From Limnomonas spitsbergensis (lineage: Eukaryota; Chlorophyta; Chlorophyceae; Chlamydomonadales): a DNA stretch of 64,000 bases. Shown in pieces: positions 21,812 through 33,000 of this stretch. A model generated the notes under the pieces. The model did not search any database. It was not told the DNA's origin and saw only the letters and a program-made list of their open reading frames with translations. Each line of letters begins with the position of its first letter. Position 1 is the first letter of the stretch. The position numbers and the translations under genes were made by a program. Location of the stretch: contig JAYJMM010000113.1 of NCBI GenBank assembly GCA_037349105.1, positions 5,394,001 through 5,458,000 of the forward strand, written 5' to 3'.

Positions 21812-22377
21812 GCTGCTGCTCTTGTGCTAAATGATGCCCACGAACTTGAATTCCTGGACGTGCTTCAGCGCTATCCTATCTGCCTATCTGGTCTGCATGT
21901 GCATGGCGGCGAGGGACACATGCATTGGCTTGTTTGCACAGAACCTGGATTTTAGCCTGGAAACAACTCTCATGTACTGGTTTGGCATCTTGACAAAATT
22001 TGGTCGAAGAACTTAATTCAATGAAAATTACGTTGTATGTACAGGGTTCTCGTGTGACCGAATATGTTACCATGAACCCAGCACAGTCAATGTGGCCTAC
22101 AGTACGCTCCTCAGTGGCACCGCATGGCTGCTGTCATGCACGTGTTAAGCCCATGCTTTCACATCCGTGATCAGTTTGGGTTCGGGAACTTTGATCCTTG
22201 CCCATGGTACAGTTGGGGTCGATTTGAAAACCGGATCCAACGGTTGGAAGCCCGGTTTGAAACCAGACTAGATCTTGCCCTGCCCTCCGTCGGCGGGATG
22301 TTTTAACCAGGGGGTTTTAACGACCTACCAGGGCCGACTATTGACACATCGTTCTTCATGGGTCTTTATATTTTGCG

Positions 22378-23741
22378 ATGAAGCAGCTCGTGGATCAGTT
22401 GAGAATCGATCTCAGGTCGAAGAAATCACGAAGCGGAAGGTGCGCAAGCGAGTCTCGATATGCAGGACGGGTTATCGATGCAGGACTGGTGAAATCAAAC
22501 GTCCAATCTAGATCACTACAGTCGAAATATCGGCGTCGGATTCTTGTGAAAATCCCTATTCCGCATGTCTCCATGCAGGAGGGTGTCAAGCAGCTCAACT
22601 CCCTGCTCGAGAATGCAGCGTTCAAGACGTATGTCGATGCCGAGACGGCGAGGGTGAAGCCTTATGGCAGGCTGTCAGGTGTGTGTTCCGCTAAAACATG
22701 CAGAGGGGGCGCACTGAAGACTTATGACGGGGCTGACAGAAATCCATCCCTACACAACTGGCATGCATAGGTCTAGGCTACCACGGCCATCAGCCATGCA
22801 AATCCCAACATCTCCTAAGAACGTCAGAAAGAGGTATATGGGGTTTCGTAATGCCACTCAGGACATCAGAGTGGCATCGCGAAATCCTGTTCACCAGAAC
22901 TCTTTATGGGCGTAATTTCACAACCCAGAATTATTGTACCAGATGCTGGTGTACCGTAACGTGATATTTGTATGGCATGTATCTTTCTCAGCATCTTTCT
23001 ATCCAGCTCTCTCATGGCCATCTTGTTATTAGCTTTTCCCACCCAGGCCTACCGATTGCCTCATCCTTGCCGCCTCATTGCTGGCTACACTTGGCACACA
23101 TATTCTCAAGGGCTTGCCGCCCGCCGTCCTGCTTCCAGTTGGGGGGCAATGCCGGACAGGATGCAGTGGCAGGCAGATTTGGGGTGTCGCAGGCAGCATC
23201 TTTTGAAGTGCAAACCAGACCACACTTTTTGGGGAGGCCGCATTTTGGAGGGCAGCCAGACGGCCTTCAATGCGACAAAATGACCAAAGTATGCTTGACC
23301 AACGGCCAGCGGCCCATGCACTGGGGCTACTGCACTAGGAACCCTCCCCCGCAGGCCGTCATGCAGCTGAATTGACGCTGAAATATGCTGAAAACACCAC
23401 TGGAGTCAGGCAGGGTGCATGGCTAAGGATAACACTTGCTGCTTGCACATGCACGGATGCAGGACGCTCCTGATCCGCTCTCGCCGACCTCTACTTGTCC
23501 TTCTCTGACCTGGAGTCAGGCAGGGTACATGGCTAAGGATAACACTTGTTGCATGCACATGCACGATGCAGGACGCTCCTTGTCCGCTCTCGCCGACCTC
23601 TACCTGTCCTACACTGATCTTGAGTTCCAGGCCGCCAACAAGGCCTCTAAGAAGTAGAGTGGCCTGTCTGATTCGGACCTGGGTCTAGGGCTCCGGAACC
23701 TCATGAAAGCGGCAGACAACGAGGAGCGGTCAGGAAGCTGA
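22378..23741 (+). pseudogene. Gene Y (unrecognised), unit A copy with nonsense codon
   Basis: Two exons are proposed. Exon 1 is 22378-22678, beginning MKQLVDQLRIDLRSKK, containing VKQLNSLLENAAFKTYVDAE and ending in a G/gtgtgtg donor at phase 1. Exon 2 is 23572-23741, after ATGCAG, with SALADLYLSYTDLEFQAANK. The phases fit. In unit A the codon after KASKK is TAG (23655-23657), where unit B has AAG, removing the last 28 residues including SDSDLG and AADNEERSGS. The start of exon 2 with its acceptor is also duplicated upstream (23440-23515). A TTTATATTTT stretch lies just before the ATG. The family is not recognised. Confidence 0.5.
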
Positions 23742-24156
23742 CAGTACCGGTGTTAGTGCGCATCAGCTACATGCCGGCCACATTTCAGCTACATGTCAGA
23801 CTGCATCAGTGAGGTCTTGGTGCATCGTGCCCTGCTGCTTGGGCCGCGGACTGACTGGGCCGGTCAAGGCCCAAACCTCAGGCATTGTTTGTTAACATGG
23901 ACACCAAGACTGGTCCTCTTTTGATTGGCAGTCCGGCGGCCCCCCCATGTGGTGTGCTGCCCTCTACAAGCTATTTGCAGCTGCTACTCCCCTACTCCCA
24001 CGCTGACAGTCTGGCAAATATCGGCTGCACCCCCTGCACCCCTATTTATGCCGTTGTCTATTTATGCCGTCTCCTTGTCTCCTTCCTTCCCCCGCTCACA
24101 ATGCCCCTGCGCCGCTGCTCCCAGGCCGGAGGTATCAGCTGTAGCGCCGAGCCTCC

Positions 24157-27106
24157 ATGGTGATCAAACACGTGGCTGAGAAGCTGAGCATTGAGGGCAT
24201 GCTGAGCACCCGCCTGGGGGCCGACTACCTAGCTACGCTACGCCATCACCTGCTGGTACCCGAGTACCTGCAACTAGCAAGCTGGGACAATATAGCGGGT
24301 CAGTCCTGGTCGCCCGGATGCAAGAAGACCTTCAGCTGGGATAGTGTTGAGCGTAGGGATGTTGAATTCACACGTCACCATCTTTGGGAAGCTGCCGGGC
24401 AGCCACCACTGGGCCAGCTTGGATAGTATCGCCAGTAAAAACGTAGATTTCATGCTAGTTTACCGTCTGCTGGCGCCCTAATGCCTGCAACTGGCCGGCT
24501 GGGTCAGCATGGGGCTGCTGGGCAGCCATCCCTGGGCCAGGTGGGGCAGTGTTGCCGGTAAGCATGTAGAGTTTCTGCTGGTCTGCCCACAGTTGGCGCC
24601 TGAGTTCCTGCAACTGGCCGGCTGGGTCAGCATGGGGCTGCTGGGCAGCCATCCCTGGGCCAGGTGGGGCAATGTTGCCGGTAAGCATGTAGAGTTTCTG
24701 CTGGTCTGCCCACTGTTGGCGCCTGAGTTCCTGCAACTGGCCGGCTGGGTCAGCATGGGGCTGCTGGGCAGCCATCCCTGGGCCAGGTGGGGCAGTGTTG
24801 CCGGTAAGCATGTAGAGTTTCTGCTGGTCTGCCCACTGTTGGCGCCTGAGTTCCTGCAACTGGCCGGCTGGGTCAGCATGGGGCTGCTGGGCAGCCATCC
24901 CTGGGCCAGGTGGGGCAATGTTGCCGGTAAGCATGTAGAGTTTCTGCTGGTCTGCCCACAGTTGGCGCCTGAGTTCCTGCAACTGGCCGGCTGGGTCAGC
25001 AACGCATGTCATGCTGTTTACATAGCCTAGCCCCCACCCATCCTCACACCACCCGCCCCCATATTCTGAACACAATTTGAACCACTTTTGAATAATTTTC
25101 GAATCAATGGCACAGATATCTATATAAAGAAGAAACTAAATGTAATTTGTGTTTCCACTTATGCTTTGGCTTTCTCTACTTCTCCCCCTTTTCCTTTCTC
25201 AGCACCCAGTACGGCCTCCACCCTGATGCAGATATCCTACAGGCTGTGATGGAGCGATTGGACCACCAGCGGGAGCCCCGAACAGGTGCGGACTGGTACG
25301 GAGGACTTGCTGGCAACTGCAGGTAGGCAAGGCATGGGGTTTCAGGTCCAGGGTAGTGGGTGGGGTGGACCAGTCAGGTTGCCTTGGGATGGGGTTTACG
25401 GTCCAGGGTATGGGAAGAAGTGGACCGGTCGGGCTTGTCTTGGGAGGGGGTTTAAGGTCCAGGATAAGGAGTGGACCAGTCGGGCTTGCCTTAGAATGGG
25501 GGCTAGACAGGCAGCAGATGAGGTCCTGAGAGAAGCCAACCTGGGTGTGACCGCTCCTACCGATGCTAAGAGCTGGAGGGCACAACGCCCGATAGTGCTT
25601 GATGCATGCTTATAACCGGTCTGACAGGCAAAACGGCACCGAAGCGGCCTCTGCCGCAGATTGCGTTTCGCCCTGAACTCTGAGGCCCGAGCTTTGCAGG
25701 CACCTTCTCTTCCCCATGTTGTCTGTCCTCGATTAGCACAGATATATGGTACACCTTCCAGCCACGGCGAGGCACACTTTTGTTTCATACCTCTTGGTTC
25801 TGATCGGCCTGATGTTCTCCCCCCCCCCCTAATCTAGCGGCTGCTCTAGTGTAGTGGCGCCCGGAATGGCCGGAGCAGCGGGACCCAGCCCTCCCGCCAG
25901 CCTGCCCTCCAGCATGTCTCAGAGGCTGGCAGCGTGCCTTACCCGCACCATGCAGTGGATGTTCTCTGCTAGGCGCGTTTGGGTGTGTGGAGGGGGTATG
26001 TGCGGGGGTAAGGGTATGGGTGTGGGTGGGCTTGGGTTGTGGGTGGGGGTCCATGTATTCGCAACTGAGCATGTGCAGCACATGCAGTCTCTCATGTTTT
26101 GGGCCATGGCTCATCATTTGCCTTCTTAGAGCTTCTGGTCTATACAAGCTTTGCTCCTGTCTAACTGGCCACTCGCATTGGCCACTCGTATTGGAAACTC
26201 TGGAGTCAACCGCCTGCATTCTGAAGGGCTCTCACGTACGTGATCCGTGCATGCGCTCAACAGCTGAGCTTATTCGTAGCTTGCGTGCTGTCCATGGATA
26301 CTGTTTTAGAAGTGAACAAAACAAGGCTACCGATGGGCACCCCATTTCCCCGCTTTTGCTCTCATGGACGAGAAGCCTCAACCATGGAAAGGAAAACGAC
26401 GGAAACAGGTTTCTGTCTGTCGATGCATACGCACCCTGTTCCTGCTTGTGTCTGCTGCGACTGGCAGCGCCTCCTTGATCCTGGCCACTCTGGCCAAGAG
26501 CAGGTCCGCCGCTTCCTCCGCCGTTGCCACCTTGGCTGTGTTCCACAGGTCCGCCCCCACTCTGGAGGGAAAGGTGGGCCTCTGCCCAAACAGGACCTCG
26601 TATGGCGCCATGTGCGTGGCAGCTGCGGCGAGCAGCGGAATCCTAGGGCCACCCAAGGCACCATTTTGTCCCAGGACTCGTCACTGCTGCCCTCTTCGCA
26701 GCACTTGCGCAGTCCCGCCTTGAGGGTCTTGGCAGGGACCGGGAGCTTCAATCGTGGGGGGGAGGGACTATGGAGACAGGATCCTGTCTGCCAAAGTGCC
26801 AATGCATACTTCCCCTGATGCCACTCCTCTCCGATCACATGGACCATGGGCATTAATTCTGGAAAGAAACATGGGAAACAGGATTCTGCCAATCGATGCA
26901 TATGCTCCCTGCTCATGCTCCTGTCCGCTCGCAGGGACCAGGGGCGTGCCTCCCTGATGGCCCTCGCCTGCCTCAACCATTGGCTGCTGGAGTGTGGTCT
27001 GGACCAGGCACCCGCAGCCCTGGCGGACATACACGCAGTGTGCGGCCCCTACGTGCGGAGGGCGTGGCCTGACAAACGACTGACCTGGCTCACGGTGTAT
27101 ATTTAA
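24157..27106 (+). CDS. Gene X (unrecognised multi-exon gene) spanning the unit A/B boundary
   Basis: Candidate exons are as follows. Exon 1 begins at the ATG at 24157 (VIKHVAEKLSIEGMLSTRL then YLATLRHHLLVPEYLQLA); TATTTATG occurs twice about 100-115 bases upstream and a stop precedes the ATG in frame. Exon 2 is 25203-25322 (YGLHPDADILQAVMERLDHQ), ending at AG/gtaggc. A piece near 25511-25615 carries ADEVLREANLGVTAPTDAK. Exons 25855-25995 and 26935-27106 (last) match unit A. The exon matching 408-454 has lost its CAG acceptor here: the sequence reads CGCATTGGCCACTCGTATTGG. A gypsy scrap also sits at 26457-26731. Not all junction phases can be reconciled, so the model is provisional and this copy may be damaged. 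The family is not recognised. Confidence 0.35.
24484..25001. repeat. 123-bp minisatellite in gene X, about 4 units, unit A
   Basis: Each unit contains CTGGTCTGCCCACAG, TTGGCGCCTGAGTTCCTGCA, GGGCAGCCATCCCTGGGCCA and GTTGCCGGTAAGCATG, so it holds both a 3'-splice-like and a 5'-splice-like motif about 82 bases apart. The first exon of gene X ends in a diverged copy (VPEYLQLASW against APEFLQLAGW). Period 123 is 41 codons, and one plus-strand and two minus-strand frames are open throughout. Unit B has about 8 units. Confidence 0.95.
25325..25500. repeat. About 60-bp degenerate repeat right after the gtaggc donor of gene X, unit A
   Basis: About three copies of GGTCCAGGGTA..GG..GTGGACC.GTCGGGCTTG.CTTGGGA fill the intron between the two proposed gene X exons. 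The same array is present in unit B. Confidence 0.85.
26457..26731 (-). mobile_element. Ty3/gypsy integrase fragment, private to unit B
   Basis: About 275 bp interrupt a sequence that is continuous in units A and C (at 675 and 45018). On the minus strand one frame has LRKCCEEGSSDESWDKMVPW and ALGFRCSPQ, and the next frame has MAPYEVLFGQRPTFPSRVG. Together they match the C-terminal part of a Ty3/gypsy integrase core ('W...L..AL.YRCS...T..PYELLFGR.P..P'). The frame change shows it is decayed. No terminal repeats or target duplication are visible. Confidence 0.75.
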
Positions 27107-27775
27107 TTTGATGACCAGTGCTGTACTGCCAACATACTACTGATGTACTGTCATCGTAATTCCCAAATACCACCGAGATAATACAGAATACTACCAAGAT
27201 ACTACACAATCAAGGTTTCGTAACCCTGTCTGATACACTGACGTACTCCTCGTCAGCTCCGATACCTCCAAATCTAAACCCCTAGCCACTCCATTCAGCC
27301 TGCCGACAGGTTTGAAATGGTAAACATCTTACTGGTTGCATGCAAAAAAGAAATTGTTTTGCCGCCCTGCTCTTGCACTCCTTCTTCTAGCCCGCCTCAG
27401 CTGCATCGCGGTGTGCAGCCCAGGGGGTCTGGTGTGACACGACCTGATATTCGAGCCACCAACTGCAAGCCAGTCCAGTAGTCCATGCATAATCCCCATC
27501 GACCCAATGGTGGCTGCCCGGCATCAACTTTATTGGGGACACGGGCCTTGTTCGCCTCATGCAGCTAAGATGACAGCACTGGTTCGTGCTTACTACCTGA
27601 TGTTCACTCCAGGCTATGTTAACTCCCTCAAGTGCATCGGATGTGCTAATGGGGAGGCACAGCACTTATCTCTCTCATGGGTACTGGTATTTATTAGCCT
27701 CAATGTGCGACATCCAGCTCGTCATGAATGGGACACTAGAAGCTTCTTGTTAGGCTGGATGCATGGGTGATTGGT
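27107..27775. other. Spacer between gene X and H2A, unit B
   Basis: Matches 1052-1753 with small deletions (for example, the CTCTAAAGGCTGCCACAGTG segment is missing). No coding exon is visible. Confidence 0.5.
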
Positions 27776-27791
27776 GGTGTTGAAAAACACC
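27776..27791 (-). terminator. Histone 3' stem-loop of H2A, unit B
   Basis: Canonical GGTGTTTTTCAACACC on the minus strand, downstream of H2A. Confidence 0.9.
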
Positions 27792-27837
27792 GGTTTGGTT
27801 TTGAGTGTACGTGGGGCGGCTGACTGGCGAAGGATGC

Positions 27838-28242
27838 TTAGGCTGACTCCTCCTCCTTCTTGCTCTTCTTGGGCAGCAGGACAGAGTGTATGTTGGGCAG
27901 AACACCTCCAGAAGCGATGGTGACAGTGCCTAGCAGCTTGCTCAGCTCCTCATCGTTGCGGATGGCCAGCTGGATGTGGCGGGGGACGATGCGGTTCTTC
28001 TTGTTGTCTCGGGCAGCGTTGCCAGCCAGCTCGAGCACCTCAGCGGCAATGTACTCGAGGACTGCAGCCAAGTAGACCGGGGCGCCAGCTCCAATGCGCT
28101 CAGCGTATTTTCCCTTCTTCAGGTATCGGGCGACACGGCCCACGGGGAACTGCAGGCCGGCCTTGGCGCTGCGCGACACGGCCTTCTTGCCTCCAGCGGC
28201 CTTGCCGCGACCACCACCAGCGGATGCTACTTTGACTGCCAT
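27838..28242 (-). CDS. H2A: Histone H2A, unit B
   Basis: 134-residue H2A. It has the consensus tail (KAAGG) and the intact acidic-patch segment [10 protein letters not shown], unlike the unit A copy. The protein is identical to unit C. It is intronless, divergent from H2B at 28467 and has its own stem-loop. Confidence 0.98.
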   Translation of the reverse strand: MAVKVASAGGGRGKAAGGKKAVSRSAKAGLQFPVGRVARYLKKGKYAERIGAGAPVYLAAVLEYIAAEVLELAGNAARDNKKNRIVPRHIQLAIRNDEELSKLLGTVTIASGGVLPNIHSVLLPKKSKKEEESA

Positions 28243-28466
28243 GATTTTAATTTGGGATTTACAGGAAGGAAGCGGCGATCAAAGCGTTGTTGTATGGTAG
28301 GTGCCGTGGGCTGGTTAAATAGAGGCGTGAGGGCCGGGTCAGCAGACCAACTGTCGGTGTCTGCTGATCCGCTCTCCCGAACATGTGAACAGGACATAAA
28401 TCGCTCGCTTGCGCAATACATGAACACTACCATACCCTCTGATTTTGTATCCCCCTGATCAACGAA
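28243..28466. promoter_or_regulatory. Divergent H2A/H2B promoter, unit B
   Basis: The palindrome at 28335-28371 has one arm changed (CGGGTCAGCAGAC, with G for A), while the arm containing GTGTCTGCTGATCC is intact. The rest matches unit A. Confidence 0.72.
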
Positions 28467-28859
28467 ATGGCACCCAAGGCAGTCGCAGTTTCTGAGAAGA
28501 AGCCCGTTATCGAGAAGAAGGTCGCGAAGAAGGTCGCGGTCAAGAGCATCGATGGCAAGAAGAAGAAGAAATCCGGCAAGGCTGTTGAGTCCTACAAGAT
28601 CTACCTGTACAAGGTGCTCAAGCAAGTCCACCCCGACACTGGCGTCTCCTCCAAGGCCATGAGCATCCTCAACTCCCTCATGAACGACATGTTCGACAAG
28701 ATCGCCACCGAAGCTGCACGTCTATCCCGCTACACCAAGAAGCCCACAATGACCTCCCGTGAGATCCAGACCGCTGTGCGCCTGGTCCTGCCTGGAGAGC
28801 TGTCCAAGCATGCTGTCTCTGAGGGCACCAAGGCTGTCACCAAGTTCACCTCGGCCTGA
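28467..28859 (+). CDS. H2B: Histone H2B, unit B
   Basis: 130-residue H2B, identical in protein to unit A. The stop is TGA here and TAA in units A and C. It is intronless and followed by a canonical stem-loop. Confidence 0.98.
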   Translation: MAPKAVAVSEKKPVIEKKVAKKVAVKSIDGKKKKKSGKAVESYKIYLYKVLKQVHPDTGVSSKAMSILNSLMNDMFDKIATEAARLSRYTKKPTMTSREIQTAVRLVLPGELSKHAVSEGTKAVTKFTSA

Positions 28860-28902
28860 GCATCTCAACTGCCACATGGCTCCATTCCCTATCACATTAA
28901 CC

Positions 28903-28918
28903 GGTGTTTTTCAACACC
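28903..28918 (+). terminator. Histone 3' stem-loop of H2B, unit B
   Basis: GGTGTTTTTCAACACC, 43 bases after the H2B stop. Confidence 0.92.
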
Positions 28919-30042
28919 ACCATCACAAATTCCACCATCGACCATGACAAGAGCTTACATCCCAGGGCCACCAAACCGTATTTCAATACATTTTTTCAGG
29001 AAGTATTGCAACTGACAGAGCTCAAACTTGCTGTGTGCCAGGGATTCTATTATGCTGCATGGGTCATGCTGCACACCGCTTTTGTCAGAGCCTGAAATGC
29101 AGCACCTTGGCAACGCGGAAGTTTGTAGCCTGCCAAGTCGATGTACCGTAGTGGCTTTTTCCTCATGCAGATTACCGTAGCCGCACCCTGGACGCATTAT
29201 CATCCTACCTTGCAAATCTGTGCAGCAGCTTCTGGTGTCTGGATGACTGAGGGTGGACGGAACGAGCGATTGAAGGACCGGGTTTGAAACCTGGGTGCGG
29301 CATTTAAAATCCCGTATTCCTCAAGCCACGCTCAGGTGTTATCTTTCTTTCCCTCGTCCCTCCCACGGCCCACCCGGCACGTTAATCGCAAAGGGGGTCG
29401 TCGACGGTTTGTTACCAGGCAGAATGATGAGGGCATTGAGTATCTAAAGAACAGTGGGACATTTAGCATGGCCTGCATGGGAGAGTTTGCATAGCCTGCA
29501 TGGAAGATTCTGCATGGCCTGCATGGGTGGCAGTCTGCATGGTCAGCATGGGTGGCAATCTGCATGGCGTCATGGCAAGGAGAGATGGACAAAAACAGGT
29601 GTTCAGACTTGCCTACTGGTTTTAGGCAAAATAAGGTATTCAAACACAACCCTGATGGTTGACTGGATGAACGATCCCGGTCCTTGTCCTTATGCTTTTG
29701 CATGTCACATAGTCGACAAGCCCATTCCGGCAATGCAATTAGGTGCATATGCGACCATCCCTGCCTGCCATGCAACTCGTTGTTGTTGTTACAAGTTGCA
29801 ACGTCTCCGTATCCAACCAATACCCTTTTTCAAAAGGTCTAGGCACAGCGCACGGAAGGAACAGAACAAAGCATGGTGGACAAGCCCTGTCGGCCATGCA
29901 TTTAAAGGCATGGGATCCTCAGCCCTTACTGTCCTTTGGGAAGCAGACATAGCTACTGCCAACTAAGCTGTCCTCGGTTTCCTTTGTATTGCTGGTGGTG
30001 TTGCTACTGTCAGCTTTGTTGTTGCTCCCGCCATTGATATGG
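28919..30042. other. Spacer between H2B and MRS2-like gene, unit B
   Basis: Same content as 2900-4002. The GCATGG-word repeat at 29467-29575 has one more copy than unit A. No coding exon is recognised. Confidence 0.4.
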
Positions 30043-33000
30043 ATGCTTTACTTTCCTCAGGAGCGACTGGCGGAGGAGCATAACAATGCGGGCAATCCAC
30101 CCTCTGTCCCTGAGTCTGACGCGCCCCAGAGTATGAAACCTGCGGCAAGCCAACCCCCAGGTGAGCAGATAAGCCGCCTTAAGGAGGTTGGGTTTGACCA
30201 GGGTCTTGCAGGCCTGTGAGGGGACAGCGACATGTATAATAAATTAAGCAAGGGGTGTGTGTTTTGTGTGCCCTGCACTCCTGCTTCTAAGGCAGATGTC
30301 CCTGTTGCGGCTAAGTATCCAGCTGGTGTTGCGGTCTGATGGATCTGACCCCAAAACACATTGCCTTGCGACTCGCAGGTGCTACCAAGGCTGCCCCTCA
30401 AGTGGAAGGGACATGGCTCAAGATGGAACCCAATGGAGGGGTCAGCATGCTACACGAGGTGGGTAAGGTTGTAAGGTGATTCAGCTACAATTCAGCCACA
30501 ACACGGTTGACGGACGGGGGGTCCCTGGCTGGTGCAGCATGCCCCGTTGCTTGGTCCGCCGGTCATGCTTGATTGATCATCGACCCAGAGCCTTACGGCC
30601 TGCCGAATGGGGTCTGGTACACACTGGAGGAAACTCTGGGACCCGCTCAGCCCTGCACCTGCTCCCTTGCTAAGTAAGCTTGTTTGCCTGCAGGGTCTGT
30701 CCCAGCTGGTGACACGGCTTGGTATTCAAACACGAGATCTGCGTCTCCTGGATCCGCGTTTCACGACCAACTATCCCGTGTGCATACTGTGTCGAGACAA
30801 GTCCGTCATCGTCAACCTAGAGCACATCAAGGTCAGTATGAACAGGGGTATGAATACCAGGAAATAAATAAATGAAGGTCTGTAGTCTGTACCCCTGGTC
30901 TGTACCGTAAAATAAATCAATCAATAAAACGCCCTGAGGTTCGTATCAAGGAAGGTGAATGCTGGTGTGATTACTTTATTAGTAACACTCACAATTGATA
31001 AACGGTATGAAGATGTTGCATGTTCATGCCGTTCCTTAGAGCCGTTTATGCGAATCTAGTGCTATGGTTTTCTTCATCTCACAATTCCTGCCTTGGTAGC
31101 CCTGCCCTGCTACATGTCCTGAAATACTTGAAAGAGTTTCCTGGGACAAGACCCTGCAGCTCGTTTCTAGACGCCGAATGAATCTAAAATCAATCCACCT
31201 TTTGGCCAATCTGGCAGCCCGTGTGACCGGCCCCCCTTCCGCAGGATACAGGCCTAGGGGTGATTGTGTGACCAGGCAGCCTCACAGCCAGTAGGTGTGT
31301 GTGTGGGGTGGGTGCATACAGTGCAGTGTTAGGCTCTGACACTGTACAAGGGACTCAGGTGTTACGTGAGACGGTCCCTATATTTCACTGTAAGCAGTAC
31401 AATGTTTACTGAAGCACAGTGCGGTATTAGTGGCACCCAGGAAGGTGGCACCGTCACGGTAGTAAATCGTACCGGTGACCCGCCCATGTTCCGTGCCCTC
31501 TTGACCCTGTTTGACTTCAGGTCATCATCACCCCCCAGTGCCTGCTGGTGGTGAACCCGGAGGAAGCTCAAACCCACAAGTTCATCACAGTGCTCAAAGA
31601 GAGGCTGGCCAGTCCTTCGCAGGTGAATGGAGATGAGGGGGGGGGTACGCTGAGGAAGGGTAGAGCAGGGAAGGGTAGGGTTTATGGCAGGCCTAGGGTT
31701 CAGGCCAATTTAGGGTCTGGCCAGGGTTGAGGTGAGGACTTGGGTGCTGCAGCAAAAATTATAAACCATATACCTACTATTTTAAGCTTAGGACTGTTCT
31801 GTCTGCCCAATATTGAAGCATTTAAGCCGATCCATCTGAAGAACTCTGAACCCTGATGCCTTCACCATACAAGTGTGAAACCCCACACATCAACCATACA
31901 TCCTGATCCCTAAACCCCCAGCCATTAACATGAAACATTATCCCTTATTGGTTGCTTTCACTGCCGCGTTCCCTAAAAGTTTGTGCGAGACTCGGCCCAG
32001 TCTCTCAGAGGCATGGGGAGGGCTGGTGGGCAGCAGCCGGCAGCCCTGGTCATGGACATGGGCCTGTCCTTTGAGCTGCAGACGCTTGAGATCTGCCTGG
32101 ATCAGGTGGGGGTACTTGAGATCTGTCTGGATCAGGTGGGGGTACTTGAGATCTGTCTGGATCAGGTGGGGGTGCTTGAGATCCATGTGGATCAGGAAGG
32201 GGTACTTGAGATCTGCCTGGATCAGGTGGGGTGTTAAAGATCTGCCTGGGTCACTTGAAGAAACTAGGGAGTAAGAAATATGAGTCATGCTTGTATGTCT
32301 TATTCCAGTGGGCGCCATCAGCCGCCATCATTTTGAAGTAATGCGTTTCAAATCCCGAACGTTTCAATCCACAGCTGGCGTCGGAGTTCGAATTGGCCAC
32401 ATCAGAGCTGGAGGCCGAAGCCTACCCGCTACTAGACTCCCTGGCTAAGAAGGTGCGCTGCTGCTGGTAGCTGAATGGTAGGATTGGTAGCTGAATGGTA
32501 CCCGGGGGGAGCTCAATGGGAGCTGAAGATATGCTGCTGCATGGGACCTAGGTTTGGGGTTGTAGGAGATCTGGCTATGAGCGGGGCAGGATTCATGGAC
32601 AGCTTGAAACTCTGCCCTCTGGCCTGTGACCTCAAGGAAGGGAATCTGAGACCCTCACCGAATTATTTGCAGCCAGACACGGCGACCGTCATGAATTCCA
32701 TAAATTCGATATGAAGGCAGGATTTCGAGGAATGTTAAGAACAGCCAGAGTGTCCACCCTTTGTCCCTACAACATTAACTTATCTAGAAGGTTGACCGCT
32801 CCTTGCTAGCCCAGCCCCCCAAAAGCTTTGCCTAAGCCTGCTGGTAGCTGAATGGTAGCATTGGTAGCAGAATTGCCTAAGGCTGCTGTAAGAAGGTGCG
32901 CTGCTGCTGGTAGCTGAATGGTAGCATTGGTAGCTGAATGGCCTACGGCTGCTGTAAGAAGGTGCGCTGCTGCTGGTAGCTGAATGGTAGCATTGGTAGC

